Shown here in pieces: positions 1 through 10,076 of a DNA stretch of 64,000 nucleotides. The stretch is from JAUVPB01 sp965223695 (lineage in GTDB: Bacteria > Actinomycetota > Thermoleophilia > Gaiellales > Gaiellaceae). The stretch's first letter is position 1; every line of letters begins with the position of its first letter. Where the stretch lies: assembly GCA_965223695.1 (NCBI GenBank), contig CBDCXJ010000051.1:1-64000 (forward strand). The letters run 5' to 3'. A model generated the notes under the pieces. That model was not told the DNA's origin. It worked only from the letters and a program-made list of their open reading frames with translations, and ran no database searches. The position numbers and the translations under genes were made by a program.

Positions 1-369
1 GCCAGCGAGGTTCTGGATGTTCACCTCGAGCCAGCGGTTGTACCAGCGCTCCTTGTTGGCGTACTCCTCGAGGTAGACCGCCGTGCCGACGCCGAGCGGG
101 ACGGTCATGACGATCAGCAGGAGCATCATGTAGATCGTTCCGAGAATCGCGGGTCGAGCTCCCGCCCTTGACGGAAGCGAGGAGGGCGCGTTGGTGAGGA
201 AGCTCCAGCTGAGCTCGCCGAAGCCCTTGCGAAATACGTCGACGAGCAGCGCTCCGAGCAGTACGAAGCCAACGAGCAGCGAGAGCGCCAGGAACGAGAC
301 GAAGAGCCAGCTCACGATGCGGTCACGGGTGAGACCGCCCCGGCTCTCGAGCGAGGGCGCGACGCTCAC
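1..369 (-). CDS. pstA: Phosphate ABC transporter permease PstA (3' end outside window)
   Basis: Inner-membrane permease subunit of the high-affinity phosphate importer PstSCAB. The first 123 codons are present and the gene runs off the left edge. The reading frame has a hydrophobic segment at about residues 22-44, the FRKGFGELSWSFLTNAPS stretch and a second membrane segment ending in GTAVYLEEYA, all typical of PstA. The GTG start overlaps the TGA of the upstream pstC frame by four bases (GTGA), so it is translationally coupled. Unlike pstC, no frame break is visible here. pstB and phoU, if present, lie outside the window. Confidence 0.9.
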   Translation of the reverse strand, partial: MSVAPSLESRGGLTRDRIVSWLFVSFLALSLLVGFVLLGALLVDVFRKGFGELSWSFLTNAPSSLPSRAGARPAILGTIYMMLLLIVMTVPLGVGTAVYLEEYANKERWYNRWLEVNIQNLAG

Positions 370-1302
370 TCGTAGACCTCGCGGAACTTCCGCACCAGGC
401 GGATCGAGAGGATGTTCATGACGAGCGTCAGGACGAAGAGCGTCATGCCGACGGCGAAGATCGTCTTGTACTCGATCGAGCCCGTCGGCACGTCACCGAC
501 GCCGGTCGCCGCGATGAACGCCGCCATCGACGCTGCGCCGTCCTCGGGGGTTGAAGGCGATCCGGGCGATGGTGCCGGCGGCGATCAGCGCGATCACCGT
601 CTCGCCGATCGCGCGGGAGATCGCGAGGATGTAGGAGGCGATGATTCCCGAGAAGGCGCCGGGGACGATCACACGCGGTTGCGACGTGGAAGCGCGTCGC
701 GCCCAGGGCGTACGCGCCCGCGCGCAGGTCGCTCGGCACGGCTACCATCGCATCCTCGGAGATCGACGCGACCGTCGGGATCAGCATGACGCCGATCACG
801 AGCCCGGCGCTCAGGATGTTGAAGGTCTCGAGCCCGAGGCCGAAGTCCCGCAAGAGCGGCGTGAAGAACACCAGCGCGAAGAAGCCGAAGACAACCGTCG
901 GGATGCCGGCCAGGACCTCGAGCGCCGGTTTGACGACCTTGCGCACGCCGGGACGGCGCGTACTCGCTGAGGTAGATCGCCGCGCCGAGGCCGAACGGGA
1001 TGAAGACGACTGCAGCCCAGAACGTGAGCGCCAGCGTCGAGACGACGAGCGGCAGCACGCCAAAGGACGAGGGCGTGAACAGCGGCGTCCAGCCGCGTGC
1101 CGGCGATGAAGTCGATGAAGTTGACCTCGCGGAAGAACTCGATCGCCGGCTGGAGCAGCGCGATGATGATCCCGACGGTCGTTGCGATCGAGAGCCCGGC
1201 GCAGGCCAGCAGGACGATCTTGACGCCCGCTTCACCCCAGCGCCGACTCTGCGCGCGCAGACGTGGCCTCGGGCGCTCGAGCTCGATGTCTCGAGTCGTC
1301 AT
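366..1302 (-). pseudogene. pstC: Phosphate ABC transporter permease PstC, frame broken four times
   Basis: Partner permease of PstA. The protein can be followed end to end only by changing frame four times. The N-terminus is intact through FIDFIAGTR. The next part (WTPLFTPSSFGVLPLV to LSEYA) is in a second frame after a break near 1091-1097. VRKVVKPALEVLAGIPTVV onward is in a third frame after about 949-958. The RVIVPGAFSGIIASY part follows a break near 675-680. The C-terminus (AASMAAFIAATGVGDVP to KFREVYE) follows a break at a run of five G at 546-550. Each break is repaired by removing one base. The start overlaps the pstS stop (ATGA) and the stop overlaps pstA. Four one-base insertions in 940 bp mean either real decay or locally poor sequence. 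Confidence 0.8.
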
Positions 1303-2360
1303 TCGCTCGGCTCCGCCGGTGACCGTGTGGCTGGAGCGGAAGGTGTCGCTGCCGTCGCCGCGGCCTCGAACACGTCGAGCGCCGTGCGCTGCTGCTCGGC
1401 TGACAGTGGGACGAACAGCGCCACCTCGGCGATCTCGGAGGCGTTCTCGAGGTAGAAGCGCATGAACTCGCGCACGATCTCCTCGCTGAACGAGTCGACC
1501 TTCGCGTACACGAACAGCGGACGCGCCAGCGGCGCGTACTCACCCGAGAGGGCGGTGTCGATGCTCGGCGCGACGCAGCCGTTGCCACCGTCGATCGGCA
1601 CGGCCCTGAGCGCGTCCGGATTCTGGACGAAGTACGAGAACCCGAAGTACCCGGCTCCGCCCCGTGTGCCCTGAATCGCCTGGACGATCACGTTGTCGTC
1701 CTCGGACGCGGTGTAGTCGGCGCGGCTTGCTCCCTCGGCGCCGTTGACGACGTCGGTGAAGTAGTCGAACGTGCCGGAGTCGGTTCCCGGTCCGGCGAGC
1801 GTCAGCTCCTCGTCGGGAAAGCTCGGGTCGATGTCGGCCCAGTTGCCGACGCTGGTCTCCGACTCGGGTGACCAGATGGTGCTGAGCTGCTCGACGGTGA
1901 GGCAGTCGACCCAGTCGTTCTCGGGGTTGACAACAACCGTCAGCGCGTCGGTCGCCACGGCGAACTCGATGAACTCAACGCCCTCCTCGGCGCACGCGTC
2001 GGCCTCTTCGTCCTTGATCTGCCGAGACGCATCAGAGAGGTCGGTCTCGCCGTTACAGAAGCGCTCGAAGCCACCGCCCGTGCCCGAGATTCCGACCGTG
2101 ATTCGCGCTCGCGGGTTGTCGATCGTGAACTCCTCGGCTGCAAGCGTCGTCAACGGAGCGACGGTGCTCGAGCCATCGATCTCGACTCGACCCTCTAAGC
2201 CTCCGCTGGCGCCGCCGCCGCATCCGGCCGCGACGCCAATACCGATCGCTGCGAGAACGATCGCGACCGTGTACGGGCCCATGGCGCGCGCAAACGGGTG
2301 TGCGTTCGACTGCCGGTCGCTCGATCGCATCGGAACGATCTCATCGTGCGTGCCCGCCAT
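1299..2360 (-). CDS. pstS: Phosphate-binding lipoprotein PstS
   Basis: Extracytoplasmic phosphate receptor of the Pst importer, 353 residues. A hydrophobic segment ends in a lipobox (GVAAGC at about residues 42-47), so the mature protein should be a lipoprotein. Substrate-binding features of the PstS family are present: VEIDGSSTVAPLT near the mature N-terminus, GISGTGGGFERFCNGETDLSD, the GPGTDSGTFDYFT stretch and GTRGGAGYFGFSYF. A PHO box lies just upstream (2381-2409). The stop overlaps the pstC start by four bases. Position 2360 is the furthest ATG; an internal ATG at 2330 would also keep the signal peptide. Confidence 0.93.
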   Translation of the reverse strand: MAGTHDEIVPMRSSDRQSNAHPFARAMGPYTVAIVLAAIGIGVAAGCGGGASGGLEGRVEIDGSSTVAPLTTLAAEEFTIDNPRARITVGISGTGGGFERFCNGETDLSDASRQIKDEEADACAEEGVEFIEFAVATDALTVVVNPENDWVDCLTVEQLSTIWSPESETSVGNWADIDPSFPDEELTLAGPGTDSGTFDYFTDVVNGAEGASRADYTASEDDNVIVQAIQGTRGGAGYFGFSYFVQNPDALRAVPIDGGNGCVAPSIDTALSGEYAPLARPLFVYAKVDSFSEEIVREFMRFYLENASEIAEVALFVPLSAEQQRTALDVFEAAATAATPSAPATRSPAEPSE

Positions 2361-2380
2361 TGCTCGATGGGTCGAGGCCT

Positions 2381-2409
2381 GGTGAACGCCGTGTTACGGA
2401 GTGGTGAAC
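2381..2409 (-). promoter_or_regulatory. PHO box upstream of pstS
   Basis: Read on the minus strand the site is GTTCACCACTC, CGTAACACGGC, GTTCACC: three units at exact 11-bp spacing, the outer two perfect GTTCACC. This matches the direct-repeat PHO box bound by actinobacterial PhoP/RegX3-type regulators. It sits 21 bp upstream of the pstS start and about 80 bp from the divergent flavin-fold gene. The response regulator at 4788 is the obvious candidate to bind it (inference). Confidence 0.82.
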
Positions 2410-2488
2410 GGAAGGGGCGGCAGGCGTGGCGTTGAAGTCCGAGGCGCCATCAGGAATGCTGCACGGGTTCGCGAGCAAAGGAAGTGAG

Positions 2489-2956
2489 ATGGCCGAGACC
2501 ATGGAGGAGTTCCTAGCGCGGCGCCACATCGCCGCTCTGGGCACGCACAACAAGAGCGGCTCGATCCAGCTGAGCGCGGTCTGGTACCTACACGACGACG
2601 GGAGCATCTACGTCCCGACGTCGGCAGCGACCGTGAAAGGGCGCAACGTACGCGAGCGTCCGGCGGCAAGCGTTCTGATCGACAGCCGCGAGCCCGGCGG
2701 GGCGGTCAAGACGGCGTCTGGCGCCGGGCCGGCCGAGGCGCTCGGCGGCGCGGAAGCCGCTGCGATGAACCGACGCGTGTTCGACCGGTACATGAGCGCC
2801 GACGCGATGGCAGACCCGAGTTGCGGCGGCGACCTGATCGAGAACGACACCGTCTGCATCAGGGTCACGCCCGAGCGCTGGAACTGGATCGACATCAGCG
2901 AGGCGTTTGGGGGAATCCTCGAGACGCCGGGCTATATGCTGCCGCTTGGGGAATAG
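2489..2956 (+). CDS. Pyridoxamine 5'-phosphate oxidase-fold (PPOX) family protein
   Basis: 155-residue split-barrel flavin-fold protein, probably binding FMN or F420; substrate unknown. The order is typical of the family: a short N-terminal helix (MEEFLARRHIAALGT), strands SIQLSAVWYLHDDGSIYV, then the cofactor-loop motif SAATVKGRNVRERPAASVLID and a C-terminal RVTPERWNWID strand. The ATG at 2489 is chosen over an upstream in-frame start because AAGGAAG lies 5-11 bases before it. It is divergent from pstS across the PHO box, so it might share phosphate control, but nothing proves that. Confidence 0.75.
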   Translation: MAETMEEFLARRHIAALGTHNKSGSIQLSAVWYLHDDGSIYVPTSAATVKGRNVRERPAASVLIDSREPGGAVKTASGAGPAEALGGAEAAAMNRRVFDRYMSADAMADPSCGGDLIENDTVCIRVTPERWNWIDISEAFGGILETPGYMLPLGE

Positions 2957-2966
2957 CCGCGAGCGC

Positions 2967-3742
2967 ATGGGACGCCACCAACGTGACTACTACCGCGTGC
3001 TTGGGCTGACGCCCGGCGCCGATCAGGACTCGATCAAGCGCGCGTTCCGCGGCCTGGTACAGGAGCACCACCCGGACAAGTCTCGACCGATCCGCATGCC
3101 GAGACACGGTTCCGCGGTATCGTCGAGGCCTACGAGGCGCTATCGGGTACCGAGCCGGGAGCGCACGAGCCTCTCGCAAGCGTCCACAGCCGCGTGCGGC
3201 CGTCGACATCGGGCTCGCGCCGCGCCCCCGTCGTCTCGCAGGTGACGGTCGATGCGGCTCGCGCCCGACGTGGGACCGAGGTCGGCGTCTTCTTCGCATT
3301 CGAGCGCACCTGCGGCCCGTGCCGGGGCGAGGGCATCGACGCCGATGCTCAGCTGGAGCAGTGCGCGTCGTGCGGCGGCGACGGGTTCGCCCGCGGCGTC
3401 TCCGACTCGGATCTCGGCCGCTGGATTCAGGTCGATACGTGCGCGCAGTGCACAGGCACCGGCGTCGTGAGCGAGCCCTGCGGATCCTGCCATGGCGACG
3501 GCCGGCGGCGAGATCGTCGTCGGATGAGCGTGACGCTGCCCACGGGTATCCGCGACGGCGAGAGAGTTCGTGTGCCCGGCACCGGGCACGTCGACGCGGC
3601 CGGCAACGTCGGCGAGGGCTCCCTGATCGTGCACGTCTCGAGCCACCTCTCCGCCGAGGCGCGCGCGGTGCGCGCGCTCGCCGCGCTGGGTGTCATGGGC
3701 GGGCTGGTGCTGCTCGGCCTGATGGTTGCCCAGTCGCTCTAG
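2967..3742 (+). pseudogene. DnaJ-like co-chaperone with zinc-finger repeats and C-terminal membrane anchor, one frameshift
   Basis: J domain from residue 1 (DYYRVLGL, HPD motif in EHHPDKS) followed by a frame change near 3081-3086. The continuing frame resumes as TDPHAETRFRGIVEAYEALSG, the end of a J domain, then has four CxxCxGxG-type repeats (CGPCRGEG, CASCGGDG, CAQCTGTG, CGSCHGDG) and one short substrate-binding part ending in GEGSLIVHVSSHL. The last 25 residues (RALAALGVMGGLVLLGLMV) look like a membrane segment, unusual for DnaJ. Total length is about half of a standard DnaJ. Adding one base at the break restores a single 259-codon frame, so a sequencing error is possible. Ten bases separate it from the PPOX gene. 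Confidence 0.72.
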
Positions 3743-3749
3743 AACGTCC

Positions 3750-4736
3750 TCAGGACGCCAGCGACGGGAACAGACAGCGAACGGCGAGCCCTTCGCCTTC
3801 GAGGCCCGTGGCCTCGATCTCGCCGTTCGCCGAGGTGACGATGTGCTTGGTGATGGCGAGGCCAAGGCCCGTACCGCGTGACGTCCGCGCGCGGTCGGCG
3901 CGGTAGAAGCGCTCGAACAGCCGGGGAAGCTCGTGCTCGGCAACCCCCGCCCCGTCGTCGCTTGCGAGCAGCTGCGCCTGCCCACCGCTGCCCTCGCTGA
4001 CGCTGACCGTCAGCGTGGTGTCGGGACCGGCGTAGCGGATCGCGTTCTCGATCAGGTTGCGCGCGATCACGCGAATCATTCGCGGCCGTAGGGGAAGCTC
4101 GATCGCGTCGCTTCCTTTGATCACGATCGTCAGGCCGGCCCGCTCGGCGCTCTCGGCCAGCTCGGCGGCTGCGTCGCGAATGAGCGGCACCGCGGCCGAG
4201 AAGCCGAGCGAGACGACTTCCTTGCCGCTCTCGAGCTCGCTGAGGAACAGCACGTCGTCGATGAGCTCGCCGATCTGGTTGACCTCGCGGCGTGCCTGAG
4301 TCACGAGGGTCTCGACGTCGGCCTCGGGCAGCTCTGCGCTCTCGAGCAGGGATAGAAGCCGCGCTAGCGGAGTCCTCAGCTCGTGCGAGACCGACGCGGT
4401 AAAGCCAGCCCGGAGCTCCTGGTATGCGGCGAGGTCGCCCGGCTCGCTCAGGTAGAGCATTGTCTCGGTCGCGCCGTTCACCTCGTACGGGATCGCGTAC
4501 GGCACCCGGCCCCGCTGCCCACTCTGGAGCTCGTCGGGCAGGACCTCGCCCTCGACGAGTCCATCGAGCGCTTCGCGCGCCCGCCGGCTGGCCGCGACGA
4601 CGCGGCGAGCTCCGTCGATGATCACGACGATCTCGCGGCTCTCCTCGACGAGCATGCGGGCCCGGATCAGCTCGGCAATTCGTTCGTTCGCATCTGCTGT
4701 CGCCTCGTGGGTGTCGTCAGCGTGTGCGCTGGTCAT
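3750..4736 (-). CDS. Cytoplasmic sensor histidine kinase (PhoR/SenX3-like)
   Basis: 328 residues: an N-terminal PAS-like region (about 30-115), a dimerisation/phosphoacceptor helix with the H-box SHELRTPLARLL, then a HATPase_c domain with the N-box NLIENAIRYAG, G1 box SDDGAGVAEHELPRLFERFYR and G2 box GTGLGLAITKHIV. No membrane segment is visible, so the input is probably internal or relayed by a partner. It is divergent from the response regulator across 51 bases. A GGAGAG Shine-Dalgarno lies about 7 bases before the ATG. Position beside pst and the PHO box suggests phosphate sensing (inference). Confidence 0.88.
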   Translation of the reverse strand: MTSAHADDTHEATADANERIAELIRARMLVEESREIVVIIDGARRVVAASRRAREALDGLVEGEVLPDELQSGQRGRVPYAIPYEVNGATETMLYLSEPGDLAAYQELRAGFTASVSHELRTPLARLLSLLESAELPEADVETLVTQARREVNQIGELIDDVLFLSELESGKEVVSLGFSAAVPLIRDAAAELAESAERAGLTIVIKGSDAIELPLRPRMIRVIARNLIENAIRYAGPDTTLTVSVSEGSGGQAQLLASDDGAGVAEHELPRLFERFYRADRARTSRGTGLGLAITKHIVTSANGEIEATGLEGEGLAVRCLFPSLAS

Positions 4737-4787
4737 TCTGTGCTCTCCAATGGGTGCCTCGTCAGGCAGTGGCTATGTTCCGAGTGT

Positions 4788-5489
4788 ATGGCCCGTGTGC
4801 TCGTAGTCGAAGACGATGAGGTGATCGCCGAAGGGATGGCGCAACATCTGAGGAGCGCCGGCTTCGAACCCGTGGTAGTGGGGCGGGGAGACGTTGGCCT
4901 CAAGCGCCTGCGCTTCGAGGGCTTCGATGTGTGCGTGCTCGATCTGATGCTTCCCGGCGTCGACGGCTGGCGCGTGATCGAGGTGCTTCGCGGCGAGGGC
5001 GTCGGTGTGCCGATCGTCGTCGTCTCGGCGCGGGGAACCGAGCACGATCGCGTGCACGCGCTCGAGCTGGGCGCAGACGACTTCCTCGTGAAGCCGTTCT
5101 CGATGAAGGAGCTGGTCGCGCGCGTGGGCTCGGCCGCGCGCCGCGGCGTACGCACGGTCGAGCCGAGCCGTGGCGACACGCTGCAGGTCGGCGATCTGGT
5201 CGTGGACCCGGCGAACGTTCAGGCGTTCGTGGCCGGCCAATCGTGCGAGTTGACGCCGACCGAGTTTCGGCTGCTCTACGTCCTCGCACTCGAAGCCGGC
5301 CGTGTCGTCTCTCGTGACGAGCTCCTGCAGCGCGTGTGGGGGCGGCCGATGTCGCATCGCGACCGCACGGTCGACGTCTTCGTGCGCAAGCTTCGTGAAA
5401 AGGTCGATGGACGCAGCGAGGGCGTCACGTTCCTGCATACGCGCTACGGCGTCGGCTACAAGCTCGAGGCCGTGGCGAGCCATACCTAG
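4788..5489 (+). CDS. OmpR/PhoB-family response regulator
   Basis: 233 residues. Receiver domain with the acidic pair in VLVVEDDEV, the phospho-accepting Asp in VCVLDLMLPGVDG and the Lys in DDFLVKPFSM. A C-terminal winged helix follows (CELTPTEFRLLYVLA, SRDELLQRVWG, RTVDVFVRKLREKV, TRYGVGYKLE). It is presumed to be phosphorylated by the adjacent kinase and to bind the PHO box at 2381-2409. A TATGTT hexamer at 4774-4779 lies 8 nt before the ATG with no Shine-Dalgarno, so the transcript is probably leaderless. Confidence 0.92.
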   Translation: MARVLVVEDDEVIAEGMAQHLRSAGFEPVVVGRGDVGLKRLRFEGFDVCVLDLMLPGVDGWRVIEVLRGEGVGVPIVVVSARGTEHDRVHALELGADDFLVKPFSMKELVARVGSAARRGVRTVEPSRGDTLQVGDLVVDPANVQAFVAGQSCELTPTEFRLLYVLALEAGRVVSRDELLQRVWGRPMSHRDRTVDVFVRKLREKVDGRSEGVTFLHTRYGVGYKLEAVASHT

Positions 5490-5515
5490 ACCCGTTCTGG
5501 TCGCGCCCCGGCGGC

Positions 5516-5579
5516 CCTAAAGTCGCGAGCACCGGCGCCGAACACGGCGGATTCCTAAAGTCGCGGGCTATGGCGCCGA
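5516..5579 (+). repeat. Duplicated promoter-like segment before sthA
   Basis: Two imperfect 26-bp direct repeats, 5516-5541 and 5554-5579, both starting CCTAAAGTCGCG and both containing GGCGCCGA. Each holds a TAAAGT hexamer. The downstream copy (TAAAGT at 5556-5561) stands 8 nt before an ATG at 5570, which opens a 12-codon reading frame overlapping the start of sthA out of frame. The duplication may supply two tandem -10 elements. Confidence 0.5.
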
Positions 5580-5589
5580 CGAAGAGCGT

Positions 5590-6984
5590 GTGGCCAGCTA
5601 CGACCTGATCGCCATCGGCTCCGGGCCGGCTGGCCAGCGCGCGGCCGTGCAGGCCGCGAAGCTCGGCAAGAAGTCCGCGATCGTCGAGGAGGGCAGCTGC
5701 CTCGGGGGCGTGTGCGTCAACACCGGCACGATTCCCTCGAAGACCATGCGTGAGGCCATCCTGCACCTCACCGGCATGCGCCACCGCGGCTTCTACGGCC
5801 AGGGCTACCGCGTGAAGGAAGAGGTGACGTTCGGCGACATCGCCCACCGCACCAAGCTCGTGGTCGACCGCGAGGGCAACGTCATCCGTGACCAGCTCGC
5901 GCGCAACCATGTGACACACATCGAAGGGCGCGGACGACTCGCCGGCCCGGGCGTTATCGAGGTCGACTCCCCGCACGACGAGCGCCGGCGTCTCGAGTCG
6001 GAAGCCATCGTGCTCGCGACCGGCAGCGCGCCGGCGCATCCGCCGGATGTCGACTTCGACGGGAAGACCGTCCTCGACTCCGACCAGATCCTCGACCTCG
6101 AGCGCATCCCGGACTCGATGCTCGTCGTCGGCGCCGGCGTGATCGGCATCGAGTACACGTCGATGTTCGCCGCCCTCGGGACGTCGGTTACGGTCGTCGA
6201 ACGGCATCCGGCGATGCTCGACTTCTGCGACGCCGAGATCATCGAGGCCGTTCGCTACCACCTACGCGACCTCGGCGTGACCTTCCGCTTCGGCGAGTCG
6301 GTCATTGCCGTCGAGCGCCGCGAGAAGGACACCGTCACCCAGCTCGAGAGCGGCAAGCGAATCGCCGCCGACGTCGTCCTCTACTCGGCAGGGCGCCAGG
6401 GCGCAACCGCAGACATCGGCCTTGAGACGGTCGGTCTCGAAGCCGACAAGCGCGGGCGGCTCGTCGTCGGCGAGATGTACCGGACCGGAGCGCCCGGCGT
6501 CTACGCGGTCGGCGACGTGATCGGCTTTCCCAGCCTCGCCTCGGTCTCGGCAGAGCAAGGTCGCCTTGCCGCGTGCGACGCGCTCGGCCAGGAGACGCAC
6601 GGGATGAGCGACCTGCTTCCCTACGGCATCTACTCGATCCCGGAGGTCAGCTACGTCGGCAAGAACGAGGCTGAGCTGACCGAGGCCGGTATTCCCTACG
6701 AGGTCGGCCTGGCTCGCTACCGCGAGCTCGCGCGGGGCCTGATCATGGGCGAGAGCCACGGCCTGCTCAAGCTGCTCATCCACGCCGACGACGGCAAGAT
6801 CCTTGGCGTGCACGCGTTCGGGACGGCCGCGACCGAAGTCGTCCACATCGGGCAGGCGGCAATGGGATTCGGAGCGACCGTCGACTACTTCGTCGACACC
6901 GTCTTCAACTATCCGACGCTGGCCGAGGCCTACAAGACCGCGGCGCTGAACGCGTCGAACAAGCTGCGCGCGCTCGCGGCGTAG
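5590..6984 (+). CDS. sthA: Soluble NAD(P)+ transhydrogenase
   Basis: 464-residue flavoprotein disulfide reductase fold that interconverts NADH/NADP+ and NAD+/NADPH in the cytoplasm. The FAD-binding GSGPAG is at the N-terminus, a second dinucleotide motif is GAGVIGIEYTSMFAALG, and AVGDVIGFPSLASVSAEQGR is the C-terminal FAD contact. The redox motif reads GGVCVNTGTIPSKTMREA: only one Cys, the second replaced by Thr, which is the hallmark of SthA rather than lipoamide dehydrogenase. The C-terminal FNYPTLAEAYKTAALN also fits. The GTG start begins directly at MASYDLIAIGSGPAG. It has only a short leader after the TAAAGT hexamer, and no strong Shine-Dalgarno. Confidence 0.92.
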   Translation: MASYDLIAIGSGPAGQRAAVQAAKLGKKSAIVEEGSCLGGVCVNTGTIPSKTMREAILHLTGMRHRGFYGQGYRVKEEVTFGDIAHRTKLVVDREGNVIRDQLARNHVTHIEGRGRLAGPGVIEVDSPHDERRRLESEAIVLATGSAPAHPPDVDFDGKTVLDSDQILDLERIPDSMLVVGAGVIGIEYTSMFAALGTSVTVVERHPAMLDFCDAEIIEAVRYHLRDLGVTFRFGESVIAVERREKDTVTQLESGKRIAADVVLYSAGRQGATADIGLETVGLEADKRGRLVVGEMYRTGAPGVYAVGDVIGFPSLASVSAEQGRLAACDALGQETHGMSDLLPYGIYSIPEVSYVGKNEAELTEAGIPYEVGLARYRELARGLIMGESHGLLKLLIHADDGKILGVHAFGTAATEVVHIGQAAMGFGATVDYFVDTVFNYPTLAEAYKTAALNASNKLRALAA

Positions 6985-7039
6985 TTCGTGGCTCGTCGGC
7001 CATGGCGGCCGAGCCAGGGCCCGGCTCTACGATCTGATC

Positions 7040-8908
<1,869 letters not shown>

Positions 8909-8975
8909 GGGCAACACATGCGCTGCTAGGGCAACGCATACGCGGTGCTTTGGCTACGCGTGCCCGTAGCTGCGG

Positions 8976-9887
8976 CTACTCGAACGTGTAGCGGCGAACG
9001 CCGGTCAGCTCGTCGTCGATCGTCTCGAGCCTGCTGATGCGCTCCTCGATCGGCGGATGCGTCGAGAAGAGCGCGCTCACGCCGCGTCCACGTAGCGCCG
9101 CCATCGGGTTCGCGATGTAGAGCGAAGCAGTCGCCGGGTTGACCTCGAGCGGCACGGCCTCGGTGCCGCGCTTGAGTGTCTGAAGGGCGTCGGCGAGCGA
9201 TCGACCCTCGCCGAGTCGTCGTGCCGCCGACGCGTCGGCGAGATACTCGCGCTGTCGCGAGACGGCCATCTGCAGGATCATCGCCGCGAGTGGCGCGATG
9301 ATGATGGTTGCCAGGACGCCGATGATGCCGAGCGGGTTGTCGCGGTTACCGCCGCCGAAGAGCAACGAGAACTGAAGGATGTTCGCCACCCAGGCGATCG
9401 AGGCCGCGATCATCGCCGCGATGCTCGAGACGAGGATGTCGCGATTCTTTATGTGGGCAAACTCGTGTGCCATGACGCCTCGCACCTGGTCGGCGGGCAT
9501 GTGCCTCAGCAGGCCCTGCGTCACGGCGACCGCTGCGTGCTCGGGATTGCGGCCTGTCGCGAACGCGTTCGGCTGCTCGGATGGGATCAGATAGAGCCGC
9601 GGCTCGGGGACCTCGAAGAGCTGTGACAGCTCGCTCACCATCGAGCGCACCTCGGGCAGCTGCCCGTCGGGCACCGGCTGGGCCTTGCTCGCCTTGATGG
9701 CGATCTTGTCCGAGAACCAGTAGCCGACCAGGTTCATGATCACGGCGATCGCGACGAACAGGTAGATCCCGCCGCCGCCAATCAGGAAGCCGATACCGAC
9801 GAGAAGCCCAGACAGACCGGCAATGAGCACCCATGTGCGCATGTGCGTGTTGAACTTCGTCTTGGTCACCGTGGACATCTCCGCCAT
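8976..9887 (-). CDS. htpX: Membrane zinc metalloprotease HtpX
   Basis: M48-family protease of membrane-protein quality control, 303 residues. There are two N-terminal membrane segments (about 18-55). The zinc site is HEFAH in MAHEFAHIKNRD, with the third ligand Glu in SRQREYLADASAAR. A second hydrophobic pair follows the HExxH. The start is set at ATG 9887 because TAGCTT on the minus strand (9900-9895) ends 7 nt before it and there is no Shine-Dalgarno; a TTG three codons upstream would overlap the hexamer. Confidence 0.93.
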   Translation of the reverse strand: MAEMSTVTKTKFNTHMRTWVLIAGLSGLLVGIGFLIGGGGIYLFVAIAVIMNLVGYWFSDKIAIKASKAQPVPDGQLPEVRSMVSELSQLFEVPEPRLYLIPSEQPNAFATGRNPEHAAVAVTQGLLRHMPADQVRGVMAHEFAHIKNRDILVSSIAAMIAASIAWVANILQFSLLFGGGNRDNPLGIIGVLATIIIAPLAAMILQMAVSRQREYLADASAARRLGEGRSLADALQTLKRGTEAVPLEVNPATASLYIANPMAALRGRGVSALFSTHPPIEERISRLETIDDELTGVRRYTFE

Positions 9888-10011
9888 CGCATCCAAGCTA
9901 CCAAAACGGATGCGTGGTTCCGCCCATTTCCCTCCCTGCAGCGGGCCCTCCGCCTATCGGGCGCGCGCCGCCGCGCCATGCCCGCGATGGCGGCTCGATT
10001 TCGCCATCGCC

Positions 10012-10033
10012 GGTGCCGATGCATAGTGGCACC
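10012..10033. promoter_or_regulatory. Inverted repeat upstream of ppk
   Basis: GGTGCC, a 10-base spacer, then GGCACC: a 6-bp perfect dyad 44 bp before the ppk start, placed like an operator. No clear -10 hexamer could be matched to the ppk start. The size is small enough to be chance in this base composition. Confidence 0.25.
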
Positions 10034-10076
10034 TGTTGCGTCACGCTCGCGCGCGATGGCACTCTGACGACAGCGA

